64,000 nucleotides of DNA, taken from the NCBI GenBank assembly GCA_016859345.1, contig CM029114.1, forward strand, positions 11,926,501 through 11,990,500. Direction: 5' to 3'. The stretch is from Istiophorus platypterus (lineage: Eukaryota > Chordata > Actinopteri > Istiophoriformes > Istiophoridae). Positions 1 to 10,778 of the stretch are shown piece by piece. Each line of letters opens with the position of its first letter. The stretch's first letter is position 1. The notes beneath the pieces are model-generated. The model was not told the origin of the DNA. It did not search any database and saw nothing but the letters and a program-made list of their open reading frames with translations. The translations under genes were made by a program, and so were the position numbers.

Positions 1-3000
1 TACTTGATGTTTGCTTGATATTACTTCTTTACTTGTACTTAAATGTCAGTATTGTAAATGTAAGCATGGTAGGGCTACTTTTACCATATGAATAATTCTT
101 CCACTGCTGGTAATGATCATGAGACATTAGTGCTATCACTACTTCAACCCCAAAAAACATACAATCACAACCGCAAGTATACTAATCAATATAATTAATA
201 TGATTGTGAGATCATTTATGGTGGAGATCCTGTTTTGGGCATTCAACCGATTTTTTATCAGTCAGTATTTGGACATTTATTAATATATAATGGTATAATA
301 AATATTTTTGATTGACTGGAGAGAATGAATGTAACTCATAAATTTAAAAACCATGTGCCGTTGTCTCTGTGAGTCCTTATGGAGTCTGGGTTAAGCCAAT
401 GGAATAATAATAATAGTCACATAAGTGTTTGATTGGAATTAATCAATAAAATGATTTCATACATATATGGTACATATATTTTATTAACAGATTAATTACA
501 TTTACATTTAAATGATGCATTATGAATCTCAAAATCAATAATACAGTGGTTAATAATTCAATTTTCTTATTCTGTCTTTTATTAATTGTTAAACTTGAAT
601 TGCAAAATGGATTTGAGAGGGCTTTTAAATTTCAATTTTTGTGATATTCCATCACTTTACAATATGCTTGTTTCCCACTACAGTTTTCACTTTATGCCAA
701 ACGAACAATGCAGATGTTGACATTAGTGATTGCAGATGTATCAAGATCTATTACTTAAATAAACATTGCAATGCTAGAGTGTGGAAATAATGTAACATAT
801 ATATATTTGGATTATTATAATTGCTCATGCATTAGGTTAAAAGGGTTCATTTTTTTTACTATATATAAACTGCTGGGTAGCATGTGAATATCCCCTGGGC
901 ATAAATAGAGCATTAGCTCATCTTATCCCATAATAGGCTGTCAATTATTTGTTGATCATATTATTAATCTGAATCTGCAATATAACAAAAAGTAACCAAA
1001 TAAATGCCATGAAGTAAAAAATACAATATTTGAAATTTAGGAGTGGAATAAAAGTATAGAGTAGTAATAGTATCTAAAAGCTGCATTTCAGTACAGCACT
1101 TAAGTAAATTTACATAGTTGCTGCCTACATCCACCGATGATAATGAAATACTGTAAAAGTCCACAGCTTTCCCACTGGCACACTCCAGATTCTATAAGCT
1201 ATCAGAGTCTATCAAACCCTTCTGGGTGGCCATTGTAGACCCATGTCGGCTCTGTGAGTGGAAAAAACAACTTGAATCTCAAAATCTGTCTCTGCAAAAT
1301 CAACACTGGCTAATCACTGGGAGATTTGCTGTATTACTGTTCAATGTATCCTTCCCACTCAGTTATTTTTAGAGCAGGTACATATTGTGTGTCAATTCTC
1401 AGTGGTGACGCCGTTCTGTATCAGCGTCTGATGTGTGAGGGTGAGAGCGATGGTTGAAAAGGTCTTCACATGGACAGTTCATGGCGCTTGATTAATGGTG
1501 CTCATGATTTGACACCTGCTGTTTTAATGTAGCCACTGTAAGAAACTGATCTCAACATGCTTGTGCGAGCGGTGTCCCCATTTTAAATAGCTACCTAAAT
1601 TTATCAGCTTTGTGGACGTCAATCCCACCTGCGTGCGTTCGTAATTTGGCACAGAAAGAGAAAATTAAAACTTTATTTGCTAAGCCTTTGAGGAAAGAAA
1701 TACCGCATGTGCCGTGATTTTCCACACATAATGTTACAGCAGGACTACAGAGGTGTTTGTACAATAAATCTATGATATTTATGAAAGTAAATGTTATTCA
1801 GTTTCTTTCATCACTTGTTTTATACATTTGACTAATAGGATTAACTAATAAATGAATGTTTTATAGTGTTAAAGTACTGGTTAAAGTTAGAAAAATTTAT
1901 TAGGGGAACTGTCTCCTCGGTGGAACAGCAAACAAATCATAGAGATCAAAAACATGACAATGAGCCTTGACTAGACTCTTCTTTTTAGTGGCCACTAGCT
2001 AAAGAAATTGGAAACCACTGATTCAATCCTAATGTGTTTTATTTTATCAGCTTGTTTTATTTTTAATGATACATAATTGATCCATAAAGTGAGTAGTAAC
2101 TATTGTTCTCAAATTAATGTAGTGTAGCAAAAGGTACTAGTTAAGAAAAACACAGAAGTATCTCATAATTGTACTTAAATGCAGCACTTGAGTAAATCTA
2201 CTTGTTTCAGCCACTGCTGACTGAAAAGGTTTCTAAGAGGCTACACCACATTAATGGCACTGAGGGTGAAAGTGGGATTTGAGGGTGACAAAGGCTTTAT
2301 TCTGGTGGCCTCTGTCCTTGATATTGCTGTCAGTGTGCCCTCCACATGGAGCAACTGTTGGCCCAACCCCTCCCTGCTGCATACCACCAATCTGAGGCCC
2401 TGGCCAGAAACAACACGTGTGTCTTCAACACTTAGACAGAGTTTCAAAAACTGATTATTGTGCAAGACAGTCTGATTCAGTCAGTTGTTCCTGATAGCAA
2501 ACATCATTATCAAACAATTATTTTCCCATATACTTTTGTCCAACCTTTCGATGAGCCCCGCATTTGCCCGGCGGTCGGATGGTGGAATGGGCTCTCGACA
2601 GAAAAGACTGACACAAATCCAGCACCGCATCTGCAGATGAATGGATGAACTTGTAGTAAATTCTCTTAGCTGACTGGCACCAACTGGTGGAGAATATTTC
2701 TCTCCATGGAGGCAGACAGCTGTTTCAACGGGTGGGCAGAGCACTCATGCATCCTTCTTTCCACAAATGCTGTTAGTGCCAATGTTATGAAGTGTTGCTA
2801 TTTATTTATTTTTATCTTGATATTACTGGTGGAGAATACATTTATTATTCTGAGAAAACAGAATGTGTATGTGTATTCGCATTACTGATAGTGATTAGAT
2901 GGTAAATGGATAAATCAAACAAAACATTCTTAATTTATTCACATTTTGAATTTGTTCACGTTAAAAATTCAGATGTTTGATGTGAACATTAATTGAAGCT

Positions 3001-3115
3001 CCTGACCTCTAACTGCACGATCTTACACAGTGCACTGCTGTCACATGATTGGCTGGTTGGATGATTGGATGAATAAGCAGGTGTAAAGGTGTCCAAATAA
3101 AATTCTCCTTGAGTG

Positions 3116-3120
<5 letters not shown>

Positions 3121-3188
<68 letters not shown>
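3121..3188. repeat. (TA)34 microsatellite
   Basis: Uninterrupted TA dinucleotide run of about 68 bases. It creates spurious minus-strand frames with alternating Tyr-Ile, which are not genes. Length is probably polymorphic. Confidence 0.97.
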
Positions 3189-3191
<3 letters not shown>

Positions 3192-3885
3192 GCAGCTGTC
3201 TACATTTGTGTATAAGCTTTTTATATGCATTGTTTACTGTACATTCACTTTGTTCGGGCACACTGACATATTGTCTATTTTTATAATAACAATATCAATG
3301 CCCTCGTCCTCACACACAACTTTATTTCAGCTGTAAAATCTCTAGCTGGAACCACAAATAAACTTTTATAACTTTGATTCCCTGCTTTGCACTGAGTGAC
3401 CCCTCATGATACATATACTTTTTGGAATACTCCCCAAGGTCAGTCATTTCACTGCACATCAGTGTGTCTGAGATCACACACATTCCGGCACAGATGTTTT
3501 CAGCACTGACGACCGAACAACTGTTTCAGCCATTCACTATGCAGAGATCACCTGGTTTTAACTGCACTTTGTCCTGCGACAGAGCCTCTTTTACTGGTCG
3601 TTAAATGTTATTCATTTTATATTTTTAGTTTTTTGTTTTTATCTTATTATCATGCTTTGATGTGCACCTCTGAATCACCTTGTACCTTTTTTTAATTGAA
3701 TGAAATTAAGCTTAATTACTTAAAGTAATTTATTAGGGGGAAAAAAAGGCACGCAGGAGGGTAAATGCTGATTTCCAGGCGCTCTTATGCACAGTGTGGA
3801 TGTTCGGTAAGGCGCAATGAAACACCAGAAGAAATGAGTGAAAGGCCTCACGCCTGAACTTAACCCTGCATCCTGACCAGGGTGA

Positions 3886-3924
3886 CCCCCCCCCCCTCCT
3901 CCTCCTCCTCCTCCTCCTCCTCCC
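3886..3924. repeat. C-run followed by (TCC)n tract
   Basis: Eleven C residues followed by about nine TCC units, a polypyrimidine tract roughly 400 bases upstream of the c4orf54 start codon. It could be a promoter-proximal polypyrimidine element or simply a microsatellite. Confidence 0.9.
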
Positions 3925-4117
3925 TTTAGTTAAGAATTTAAGTCAAATAAAGTGAATCAGTCATTTTTGTTGGACTCCACTGGCCCAGCTGAGTGGAGCT
4001 GTTCTTCCAGGAAAGGTGCTGAATCTCCGCACGTTCTGGAGGTTCGTTTTATTAGACCTCGAGTTGCTTGAACATAAAAAAAGCCTGATTGTAAAACTTT
4101 GAAAATGTCACACTAAG

Positions 4118-4124
4118 TATAAAG
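4118..4124 (+). promoter_or_regulatory. Possible TATA box of c4orf54
   Basis: The sequence TATAAAG lies about 200 bases before the c4orf54 ATG, which would place transcription start near 4150 and give a leader of about 175 bases. A CAGCTG E-box sits at 3986-3991 upstream. This is placement by consensus only; no expression data are available. Confidence 0.35.
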
Positions 4125-4325
4125 ACAGCCCCTCCACATCACAGACAAATCATCATGGGATTTTCCTTGGGACTCCCCCCACCCCCCCCCTCTCTCTCCC
4201 TCTCTCATCCACTCATCCTCCCCTCTGCTCTCCGTCCTCCCGTCCCCACAGCCCGCCAGAGTTTTCCGTCCTGTGTCAGGATAACATCGCAAACGAGGAC
4301 CACCTGACGGTAAAGACCGGACTAA

Positions 4326-7300
4326 ATGGAAGCAGCGGGGGAAACTCTCACGTACCTGGCAGACACCGGACTTCACAAGAAGCTGCTCCCGGAGGACAAG
4401 GATAAGGACGCCACGGACGGTAAAGCCCACGCCGCCGAGACAAGGAGCGACGAGTCCAACTATGTGGATCTGGACATGAAACCGGACGGCGCAAAAACAG
4501 TGAAAGTCACTTTCACTGGCGAGGGGAACCAGCTGTCTGTCATCAAATGCGACGGATCAAAGCAGGGGACGGGGGACGCGCGGGCCACCGTGTCCGGCCC
4601 CGCGCCGGGCGAGCCTCCCCTGGAAGCCCCGGCCCAGCTCCCCGACGCCGGTCCGGGCTCCGAGGACGACGGGCGGCGCCCGGCCGAGCTGGACCCGAGC
4701 GAGTGCGGCGAAAACGCGCGCAGCGAAAGCGACGAGCTCCGGTACACGGACATGTATCTGAACAGCCGGACGGAGTCCGACGACGGGGCCAGCGCGGTGC
4801 TGTCCGACCACTGCGGCTCCGACACCGTGGAGGACGAGTCTCACTATATCACGACGCACGAAATCCAGCTGACCGAGCTCGACCACGACGTCGATTACGA
4901 CCTGGGGCGAGGGACCTGCTGGGAATTCGAAGACGACAACCTGGTTTATTCCTTTGTGGATTACGCCTCTTTCGAAAGCGACGAAACGCAGGAGGGGACG
5001 CTGATACTGGAGGGCAAGAGCCAGGCGAAAGCGCAGTCTAACCTCGGCGGGGCGGTTGTCAGCACCGAGCAGGAGGAGAGTGATCTCTGCGACTCGGACA
5101 AGTGCGCCAGCTCGGATGAGAGCGTGTGCAAAAACCAAAGCGGGGACGCAAAAAGGGGCAAAATTCATCTGTCGATAAAAACCTCCTCCAGGGCGGTGAA
5201 CGAGCCCGTCGGGGTCCTCGACGGCGGCACGTGTGCATACGCGCAACACTTCGGGGACGCGAGCCACTTCTCCATCGTGAGCTCGGGCGCCAGAGCGGGG
5301 CCCTTTTGCGACGGGGCCCAGTATTTCATACCTGCCCCGGGCCGTCAGCACCTTGCAACCAAACTGAGACGGAAAGATATCAACGAGTATTCCAGCGGCG
5401 CGTCCAGCTCCATCAGCGAGCTGGACGACGCCGATAAAGAGGTGCGTAATTTAACCGCCAAGTCTTTCAGGAGCTTGGCATGTCCGTACTTTGATGCCAT
5501 CAATCTTAGCACCTCGAGCGAGTCCTCTATGTCGGAATATGGGCTGAATAAATGGTCGGCCTACGTGGACTGGAATTATGGAAACGTATCTCGGGGGAGA
5601 GAGCGGAGCGTAATTGCGCACAAGACTTCCAGCACGACGCTGGAAATGAATAAGACCGTCAGTGACAGTAAGAGGCATGGTAAGTCCGGTCCCGGCACGA
5701 AAACCCCCCAAACCAGAATGTACGCGCTGAACAAGAGAACAGCTCCCCAGCAAGCGTCCTCCTCTAGCAAAAAGATCGAGCTGAAAGACCCGGTCCAGCC
5801 GAAGCAGCGCGGAGTGACGCTGAATTTCCGCTGCAATGTCGAAGCACCTGAAGGAGCCAGGCGCCCAAAATGCTCCAGGAGCACGCGATCCAATGAGGTT
5901 ACTGGCACCGTGCTGGCTAGATCAGGATGCGAGATGCAGTATCATCAAACAGAAAGCACTGGGGACACGCACAAGAGGGCAATTTTTGCATCGAGTCTGT
6001 TGAAAAATGTGATTTCCAAAAAGATGCAGTTTGAACAGGAGCGCAAAATGGAGAGGGGCGAGATCTGTGACAAATACCCAGCACTCTCCCCGGAAAGGGG
6101 TCTGGGGAGAGGCTTGCAAAGACAAAGCTCAGAGTCAGGCTCTGGATTCACTGTTAATTCTGCTGATGACCTGGAGAGCTGCAGCAGATCCAGTTCCTGT
6201 GAGCCAGCAGAGGAGCAGGAAAGCAACAGGGCACCAGAAGAGTCAGAAAATGGTCAGCATGAGCCACTGAGGGCACTGCTCAGCCACAGTCAAAGTAGTG
6301 CATTTAATTCATTGAAAGTAGATGAGCAGGAACCTGTAAGGCAGCCCGAGCCCGCAGCTGTGAGTGACCCACAGTCCGCAGCAAAGGAAGAATTAGACAC
6401 CAGCAGCATGCTGACAAACCTGCTTTTTGTTCCGAGCTGCCAGCTTCTTTCAAAAGAGAAGGATTTTACGGAAGACTTAGCAAGCCACACACCTGTCACA
6501 GGCACACCTGCTGGACCACAGAAGTGTGAAAAAGAGTTCCATACAGGCAGCAATGGAAAAATAGCAGGCAAAGAAGAAGACGAGAAGGGGGGGAAAACTC
6601 CTGAGATAAAAATATGCCTAAGAAGTGTGAAAGAAAATAAAGGCTGTACACTGAATATTGCCAACCTGTTAACCCCTAAAATAAGTTACAACAGTGTAAA
6701 CACATTCAGGGCAGCAGGTGATGCTAAATGCCACGTTTCATCTGTAACAGATAGAATTCCAAACTTCACAGTTAGAGACATAAGAGACACCAAATGCAAG
6801 TTTCAGACACCAATTTATCATGTCAGGGATGTGCGTAAATTGGTAAAAAGCTCCTATCGCTTTGTTTCTCTGGATAACAGTGACAGTAAATGTTCCACAG
6901 CAGCTGATAAACTTGAGGAAAAGGCCAAAAAGGAACCAGTTAAACATTTATTACCATCTCCTATTGTGATTAAATGCCACTCTGTTAAAACCAATGTTAA
7001 ATCACAGGCAACTGAGGCATCACAGAAACAAGCAGAGGCAGCCATCCCATCTGAAACATCCCAAAGTGAAAATGCACCATCGCATTGCTCGACTAGCAGG
7101 GTGCCACCTACTGTATCCAAACAGCTACACCCTGACCAATCAGAGATCCAGCCAAATACTGACAGCAAACTTACAAAACAGAGGCAGGACAAGTTCTCGA
7201 GTGAGACAGCCGAGAGGAGAAGTGAGCCTACGATACCAAAACAGGCTGCGCTAGAGAAGCTTAAAGCTGCTGTCAAAACAATGGAGCAGCTTTATGTTTT

Positions 7301-8642
7301 TGATAGAAATGAATGGAAGCGTAAAACTCAAGCTCCACAACCCGTCAAAGGCAGTCACGTGCTTTCACTTATTGCCAGAGAGGAACGGGGAGCAGAGGAG
7401 CTGGAGACATCAAACAGTGACAGGGTTCCTCAGTGTTTGACGAATACCACAGAAACAGGCAAACCCCAGGAAGTTAAAGGAGCCATGAAAATCATACATG
7501 TCCCATATAACGATGACAATTTTAAGACACAATCACAGCAAAATAAAAAATTTAGTAACAAAAGCATCCTTCATTTTGGCAACGGCAAACACGTCAGCAT
7601 TAGTTCAGTTAGTAATTCTGTTCCGCAAAGCTCTGTGCTGCAAGCATCATCCACCATGAAGTGCTCCAAGACACCGGCGGCCCCGCTGTCAGTGAAAATA
7701 GAGCCTCCGAAACAAGGCCAGGCGGAGCAGGGAAAGGTCAAAACCGGTCCCACCAATCCCACTGTCACACAGGGCTGCTCAGACTCTGAGAACTACTTGA
7801 CCATACCGGGATATACAAATGAGATCAAACTGGTGAATCCAGAGCCCGTTACGAGCGAGGGGAGTTTGAATGTCCGTCAAGCCCACACAGGTGACAGCAA
7901 GAGGCCCGAGCAGAAAGGTTCTCTGTTAAACATGGAGTACCCAGCTGCAAGCATCTACCATCACGCTGCAGCTGCATCATCAGGGCCACAAGCCCAGCAG
8001 CAAGTGTTGTGCTTCTCTCCCTCTGTCCCAACTGTGTCACCTACCTCTTTTACTGGAGAGGCTACGCCACAGACCCAGCGCAAGATGCTTTTGGACCCCA
8101 CTACAGGACATTATTACCTGGTGGATACTCCCATACAGGCCAACACTAAGCGACTGTTTGACCCCGAGACAGGCCAGTATGTGGATGTACCCCTGTCCCA
8201 TTCGCCTGTAGCACCTGTCACACCTGTTAACCATGTGCCTCTCTCCATGCCCCCCTTGGCACTGAGCCCAGGAGCATATGCCCCCACCTACATGATCTAC
8301 CCGAGCTTCATCCCCTCACCCACTCTCCCAGCTCAGGCGGTGTTGCCACAGTCTTCGTGTCACTCTGAGGATGCAGGTGGAGACAAGGCAAAAAACGCCA
8401 GAAGTCCCAGGCCGGAAACCAACACAGCGGGTGCAGAGAGCGCGTATTATGTCGCAACAGGAGAGGCACAGCAGGGGCCACTGCAGCTACCTGTGAGCCT
8501 GGCACACGTGACCACCAGGGGAGGTGCATCAAGCTCTGAGAGGAAGCCGGTTATCAGCATCATGACGCAACAAGGTCCAAGAATCATCGCCCCTCCTTCC
8601 TTTGATGGAACGACGATGAGCTTTGTAGTGGAGCATCGGTGA
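4326..8642 (+). CDS. c4orf54: C4orf54 homologue, large intronless protein with C-terminal DPxTGxY repeats
   Basis: A 1438-residue frame in one exon. I recognise it as the C4orf54 family from three things. First, a C-terminal block (about residues 1252-1293) has the tandem motifs LLDPTTGHYYLVDTP and LFDPETGQYVDVPL, which I recall as DUF4585. Second, a basic block at about 975-1000 includes EQLYVFDRNEWKRK. Third, it sits convergent with mttp, as in human. Other likely structured islands are acidic/aromatic residues 170-222 (including CWEFEDDNLVYSFVDY) and residues 814-851 (including FTVRDIRDTKCKF and VRDVRKLVKSSYRF). The rest is rich in Ser, Glu, Lys and Pro and looks disordered. No signal peptide or membrane segment is seen. 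Molecular function is not established to my knowledge. The human protein, as I recall, is longer (about 1790 residues). The start was chosen because it opens the frame just after a plausible leader; internal Met codons follow much later. The 5' third is far more GC-rich than the rest. Confidence 0.88.
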   Translation: MEAAGETLTYLADTGLHKKLLPEDKDKDATDGKAHAAETRSDESNYVDLDMKPDGAKTVKVTFTGEGNQLSVIKCDGSKQGTGDARATVSGPAPGEPPLEAPAQLPDAGPGSEDDGRRPAELDPSECGENARSESDELRYTDMYLNSRTESDDGASAVLSDHCGSDTVEDESHYITTHEIQLTELDHDVDYDLGRGTCWEFEDDNLVYSFVDYASFESDETQEGTLILEGKSQAKAQSNLGGAVVSTEQEESDLCDSDKCASSDESVCKNQSGDAKRGKIHLSIKTSSRAVNEPVGVLDGGTCAYAQHFGDASHFSIVSSGARAGPFCDGAQYFIPAPGRQHLATKLRRKDINEYSSGASSSISELDDADKEVRNLTAKSFRSLACPYFDAINLSTSSESSMSEYGLNKWSAYVDWNYGNVSRGRERSVIAHKTSSTTLEMNKTVSDSKRHGKSGPGTKTPQTRMYALNKRTAPQQASSSSKKIELKDPVQPKQRGVTLNFRCNVEAPEGARRPKCSRSTRSNEVTGTVLARSGCEMQYHQTESTGDTHKRAIFASSLLKNVISKKMQFEQERKMERGEICDKYPALSPERGLGRGLQRQSSESGSGFTVNSADDLESCSRSSSCEPAEEQESNRAPEESENGQHEPLRALLSHSQSSAFNSLKVDEQEPVRQPEPAAVSDPQSAAKEELDTSSMLTNLLFVPSCQLLSKEKDFTEDLASHTPVTGTPAGPQKCEKEFHTGSNGKIAGKEEDEKGGKTPEIKICLRSVKENKGCTLNIANLLTPKISYNSVNTFRAAGDAKCHVSSVTDRIPNFTVRDIRDTKCKFQTPIYHVRDVRKLVKSSYRFVSLDNSDSKCSTAADKLEEKAKKEPVKHLLPSPIVIKCHSVKTNVKSQATEASQKQAEAAIPSETSQSENAPSHCSTSRVPPTVSKQLHPDQSEIQPNTDSKLTKQRQDKFSSETAERRSEPTIPKQAALEKLKAAVKTMEQLYVFDRNEWKRKTQAPQPVKGSHVLSLIAREERGAEELETSNSDRVPQCLTNTTETGKPQEVKGAMKIIHVPYNDDNFKTQSQQNKKFSNKSILHFGNGKHVSISSVSNSVPQSSVLQASSTMKCSKTPAAPLSVKIEPPKQGQAEQGKVKTGPTNPTVTQGCSDSENYLTIPGYTNEIKLVNPEPVTSEGSLNVRQAHTGDSKRPEQKGSLLNMEYPAASIYHHAAAASSGPQAQQQVLCFSPSVPTVSPTSFTGEATPQTQRKMLLDPTTGHYYLVDTPIQANTKRLFDPETGQYVDVPLSHSPVAPVTPVNHVPLSMPPLALSPGAYAPTYMIYPSFIPSPTLPAQAVLPQSSCHSEDAGGDKAKNARSPRPETNTAGAESAYYVATGEAQQGPLQLPVSLAHVTTRGGASSSERKPVISIMTQQGPRIIAPPSFDGTTMSFVVEHR

Positions 8643-9007
8643 CCAAGAAAATATCTCATCGGACGTGTAAGTTCACACAAATTCGACATTTATAGTGACA
8701 GTTGCTGTGTGAATGATGGACACACCCCTGGACCCCTTTTAACCTGAACAGGTATAGTTGATATAGTTGAAGTGTTATTCCCCTTCTCTCCAGCTACCCT
8801 TCCTCTCTGTGTTTATGAACATACGTCCGTTCATCTGCATGTCAAACATTTTGTATTTTAGAGAGGCTGTGGACAAGTACACTGTCAACTGCTATATATT
8901 CATTGTAACCTAGTGGTGCATTTATGCGCATTAATAGCTGCTGTAAATGCCGTTGTTATGAAAGTATGCAGTTCAGTTTATTTAAATCTCACAGATGGAT
9001 GGAAAGA

Positions 9008-9040
9008 GTACTTGAATAGCATTGAATGTTATTCAAGTAC
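9008..9040. repeat. Near-perfect 33-nt inverted repeat (hairpin)
   Basis: The arms GTACTTGAATA (9008-9018) and TATTCAAGTAC (9030-9040) are exact reverse complements. Pairing continues inward through one G-T (G-U in RNA) pair and CATT/AATG to a single central G at 9024. As RNA it would fold into a 15- to 16-bp hairpin. It lies in the probable 3' UTR of c4orf54. Confidence 0.9.
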
Positions 9041-10007
9041 AATTTGTTGAATGGAAAATCTACTTAAAAGTTAAAATAGTTTAATTAAAAATAGCTTCAC
9101 AGCAGACTTGTGCACCTGAGCAAAGGTACTGATGCGCAACATTTTTTAACTTTTTTTTTAATTTTTGTGTTGTAAATGTTGCTAAAGCAGAAGTCCAGCT
9201 TGGCTGCTGAAGCAGTGGCATGTCAGTGTTAATAGACATGCAGTAGCTTCATGACAGGCAACCTGACTCCACTAAGCTCTGGCTGGGCTTGCTGGGAGAT
9301 TGGATTTTCAGTCACAGCCCACAACAAGTCAGTTGAGTCCCCTTTTCTCTGCATTACACACCGTCGGGCTATTTTGATAGTGTGAGACGAGTTTGTTTAC
9401 ATGGTTTATTCTCAGGGTTAGAAAGTGTCGCAGGAAACTATTCAAGCCAGTGACACCCTGCTTCAAGTGATTCTTAATCAGTGTTATAGAATGCTTCAAT
9501 TACCTAGATAACATTCCAGATCTTTAATGTGTTTAGTCCTTGTCCTTGAAACGTTCTTCTTCCTGAATTGATGGGAACGATTCCTCTTATTAAGCTGACA
9601 TGAAAAAGTTGTAGCACAAAAATAGCTGAAGAACTAAAAAACATCAAAACATAGAAAACATACGCAAAAAACGTTAGCTACTGTCATTTTTTAAAATACA
9701 TTATTGTCAAATAACAGAAACATCGTACTAAAATTGTCCCTCATCAACAGGTTGACGGTTTAGACCTCTTAGAAATGCATTCACAGGAAATTAATCCAAA
9801 AAAACCCGGAGAAAAAATTTCAAAGGTTCAGTTCACAAGAATTGACAAAAAGACATATTTTTCAGCTCTATGTTATCTCGGACTTGGCTCAACTTTCTTA
9901 AGTTTAAACTTTACTTTAGCTTACCGTTTTTTTAATTTATTTATTTTTTTGTCATACTAATGTTGTTTTTTTTTTTTTTACCACACCTCTAACATGCTAT
10001 GAACCAG

Positions 10008-10013
10008 AATAAA
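10008..10013 (+). terminator. Candidate polyadenylation signal for c4orf54
   Basis: Canonical AATAAA hexamer on the coding strand, the first clear one I noticed downstream of the c4orf54 stop. It supports a 3' UTR of about 1.37 kb. Cleavage is unproven. Confidence 0.3.
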
Positions 10014-10731
10014 CTGATTAGACCTCTGCTCGGCTTGAAGTTAGGCTGGCTTCACACGATGTCAGTAAACTCAATGTACTTAGTAGTTTTTGCCGATCTA
10101 ATGATTGCAGGAAAACAGAGGCAGATCTCACTCAAGCACAATCTATACATGCCCACTCAGTCCTAAGAAGAGGCCTAATCAGGGAAAAAAAACATATTGA
10201 AATACCTGGTGGGGGCAAATCAGATCCGAAACTCAAAAGAAATTTCATGTTGCACATTTGTGCTTGTTTCTTCTCTTTAGCTATCACTTCTCAACTCTTC
10301 ATTTTAATAATACTTTCCAGTTTACAGTGTCATGTTGGAATTAGAATTAACAGTATTATTACAATAATATGGTCTCTTATTTAAGTCTTTTCCAGTTATC
10401 AATTTGATGCAGTTGCTTAGTGAGCACTTTGAGAAGACCAGACAGTAGTAGATCATTGCAGTAACCCACTTTCGGAGATGAAATCATAAATAAATTTCTT
10501 CATGCTGCAGCTTACTCTTCAAATCAAAATTCAGTCTCAGATTCTCAATCATTTAAACGTACTTAAAACTAGTCAGTTCGTTCTCAACTAACCTGTCAGA
10601 GCAATAATACAACTGCATGAGCATGAGAGATACATGTCAGCTGGGTGTGTGGCAGGCAGGGGCCTAGCATGGGGTTGAGTAGTGGTGTGAAGGGGAACAC
10701 AGGGTGTGTGTTTCAGTGTGTGTGTGTGTTT

Positions 10732-10778
<47 letters not shown>

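Larger units (their letters stand above)
1..4117. other. AT-rich upstream flank of c4orf54, no gene seen
   Basis: No coding exon is supported here. Open frames are short (under 90 residues), lack splice-consistent extensions and have no recognisable motif. The stretch is AT-rich and contains the (TA)n run and the C/TCC tract listed separately. Around 1070-1130 and 2150-2225 there are short stretches of the type 'cacttgagtaaatctact', which resemble a phrase seen in many fish interspersed repeats; this is recollection, not a search. Nothing else could be assigned. Confidence 0.6.
8643..10013 (+). other. c4orf54: Probable c4orf54 3' untranslated region
   Basis: AT-rich sequence after the TGA stop, with no coding signal. 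It contains the 33-base inverted repeat at 9008-9040 and ends at a canonical AATAAA (10008-10013). A transcript end near 10030 would give a 3' UTR of about 1.4 kb. The boundary is inferred from the hexamer only. Confidence 0.4.

Noticed and set aside
2989..3261. Tyr-Ile repeat frames
   Set aside because: Translation of the TA microsatellite.
4547..5041. 164-residue plus-strand frame overlapping c4orf54
   Set aside because: Out-of-frame shadow in a CpG-rich stretch, dominated by Arg, Pro and Gly.
4557..5351. 264-residue minus-strand frame opposite c4orf54
   Set aside because: Shadow of the GC-rich sense frame. Its composition (Arg, Ala, Val, Gly) follows from GC-rich antisense codons, and no domain is recognised.
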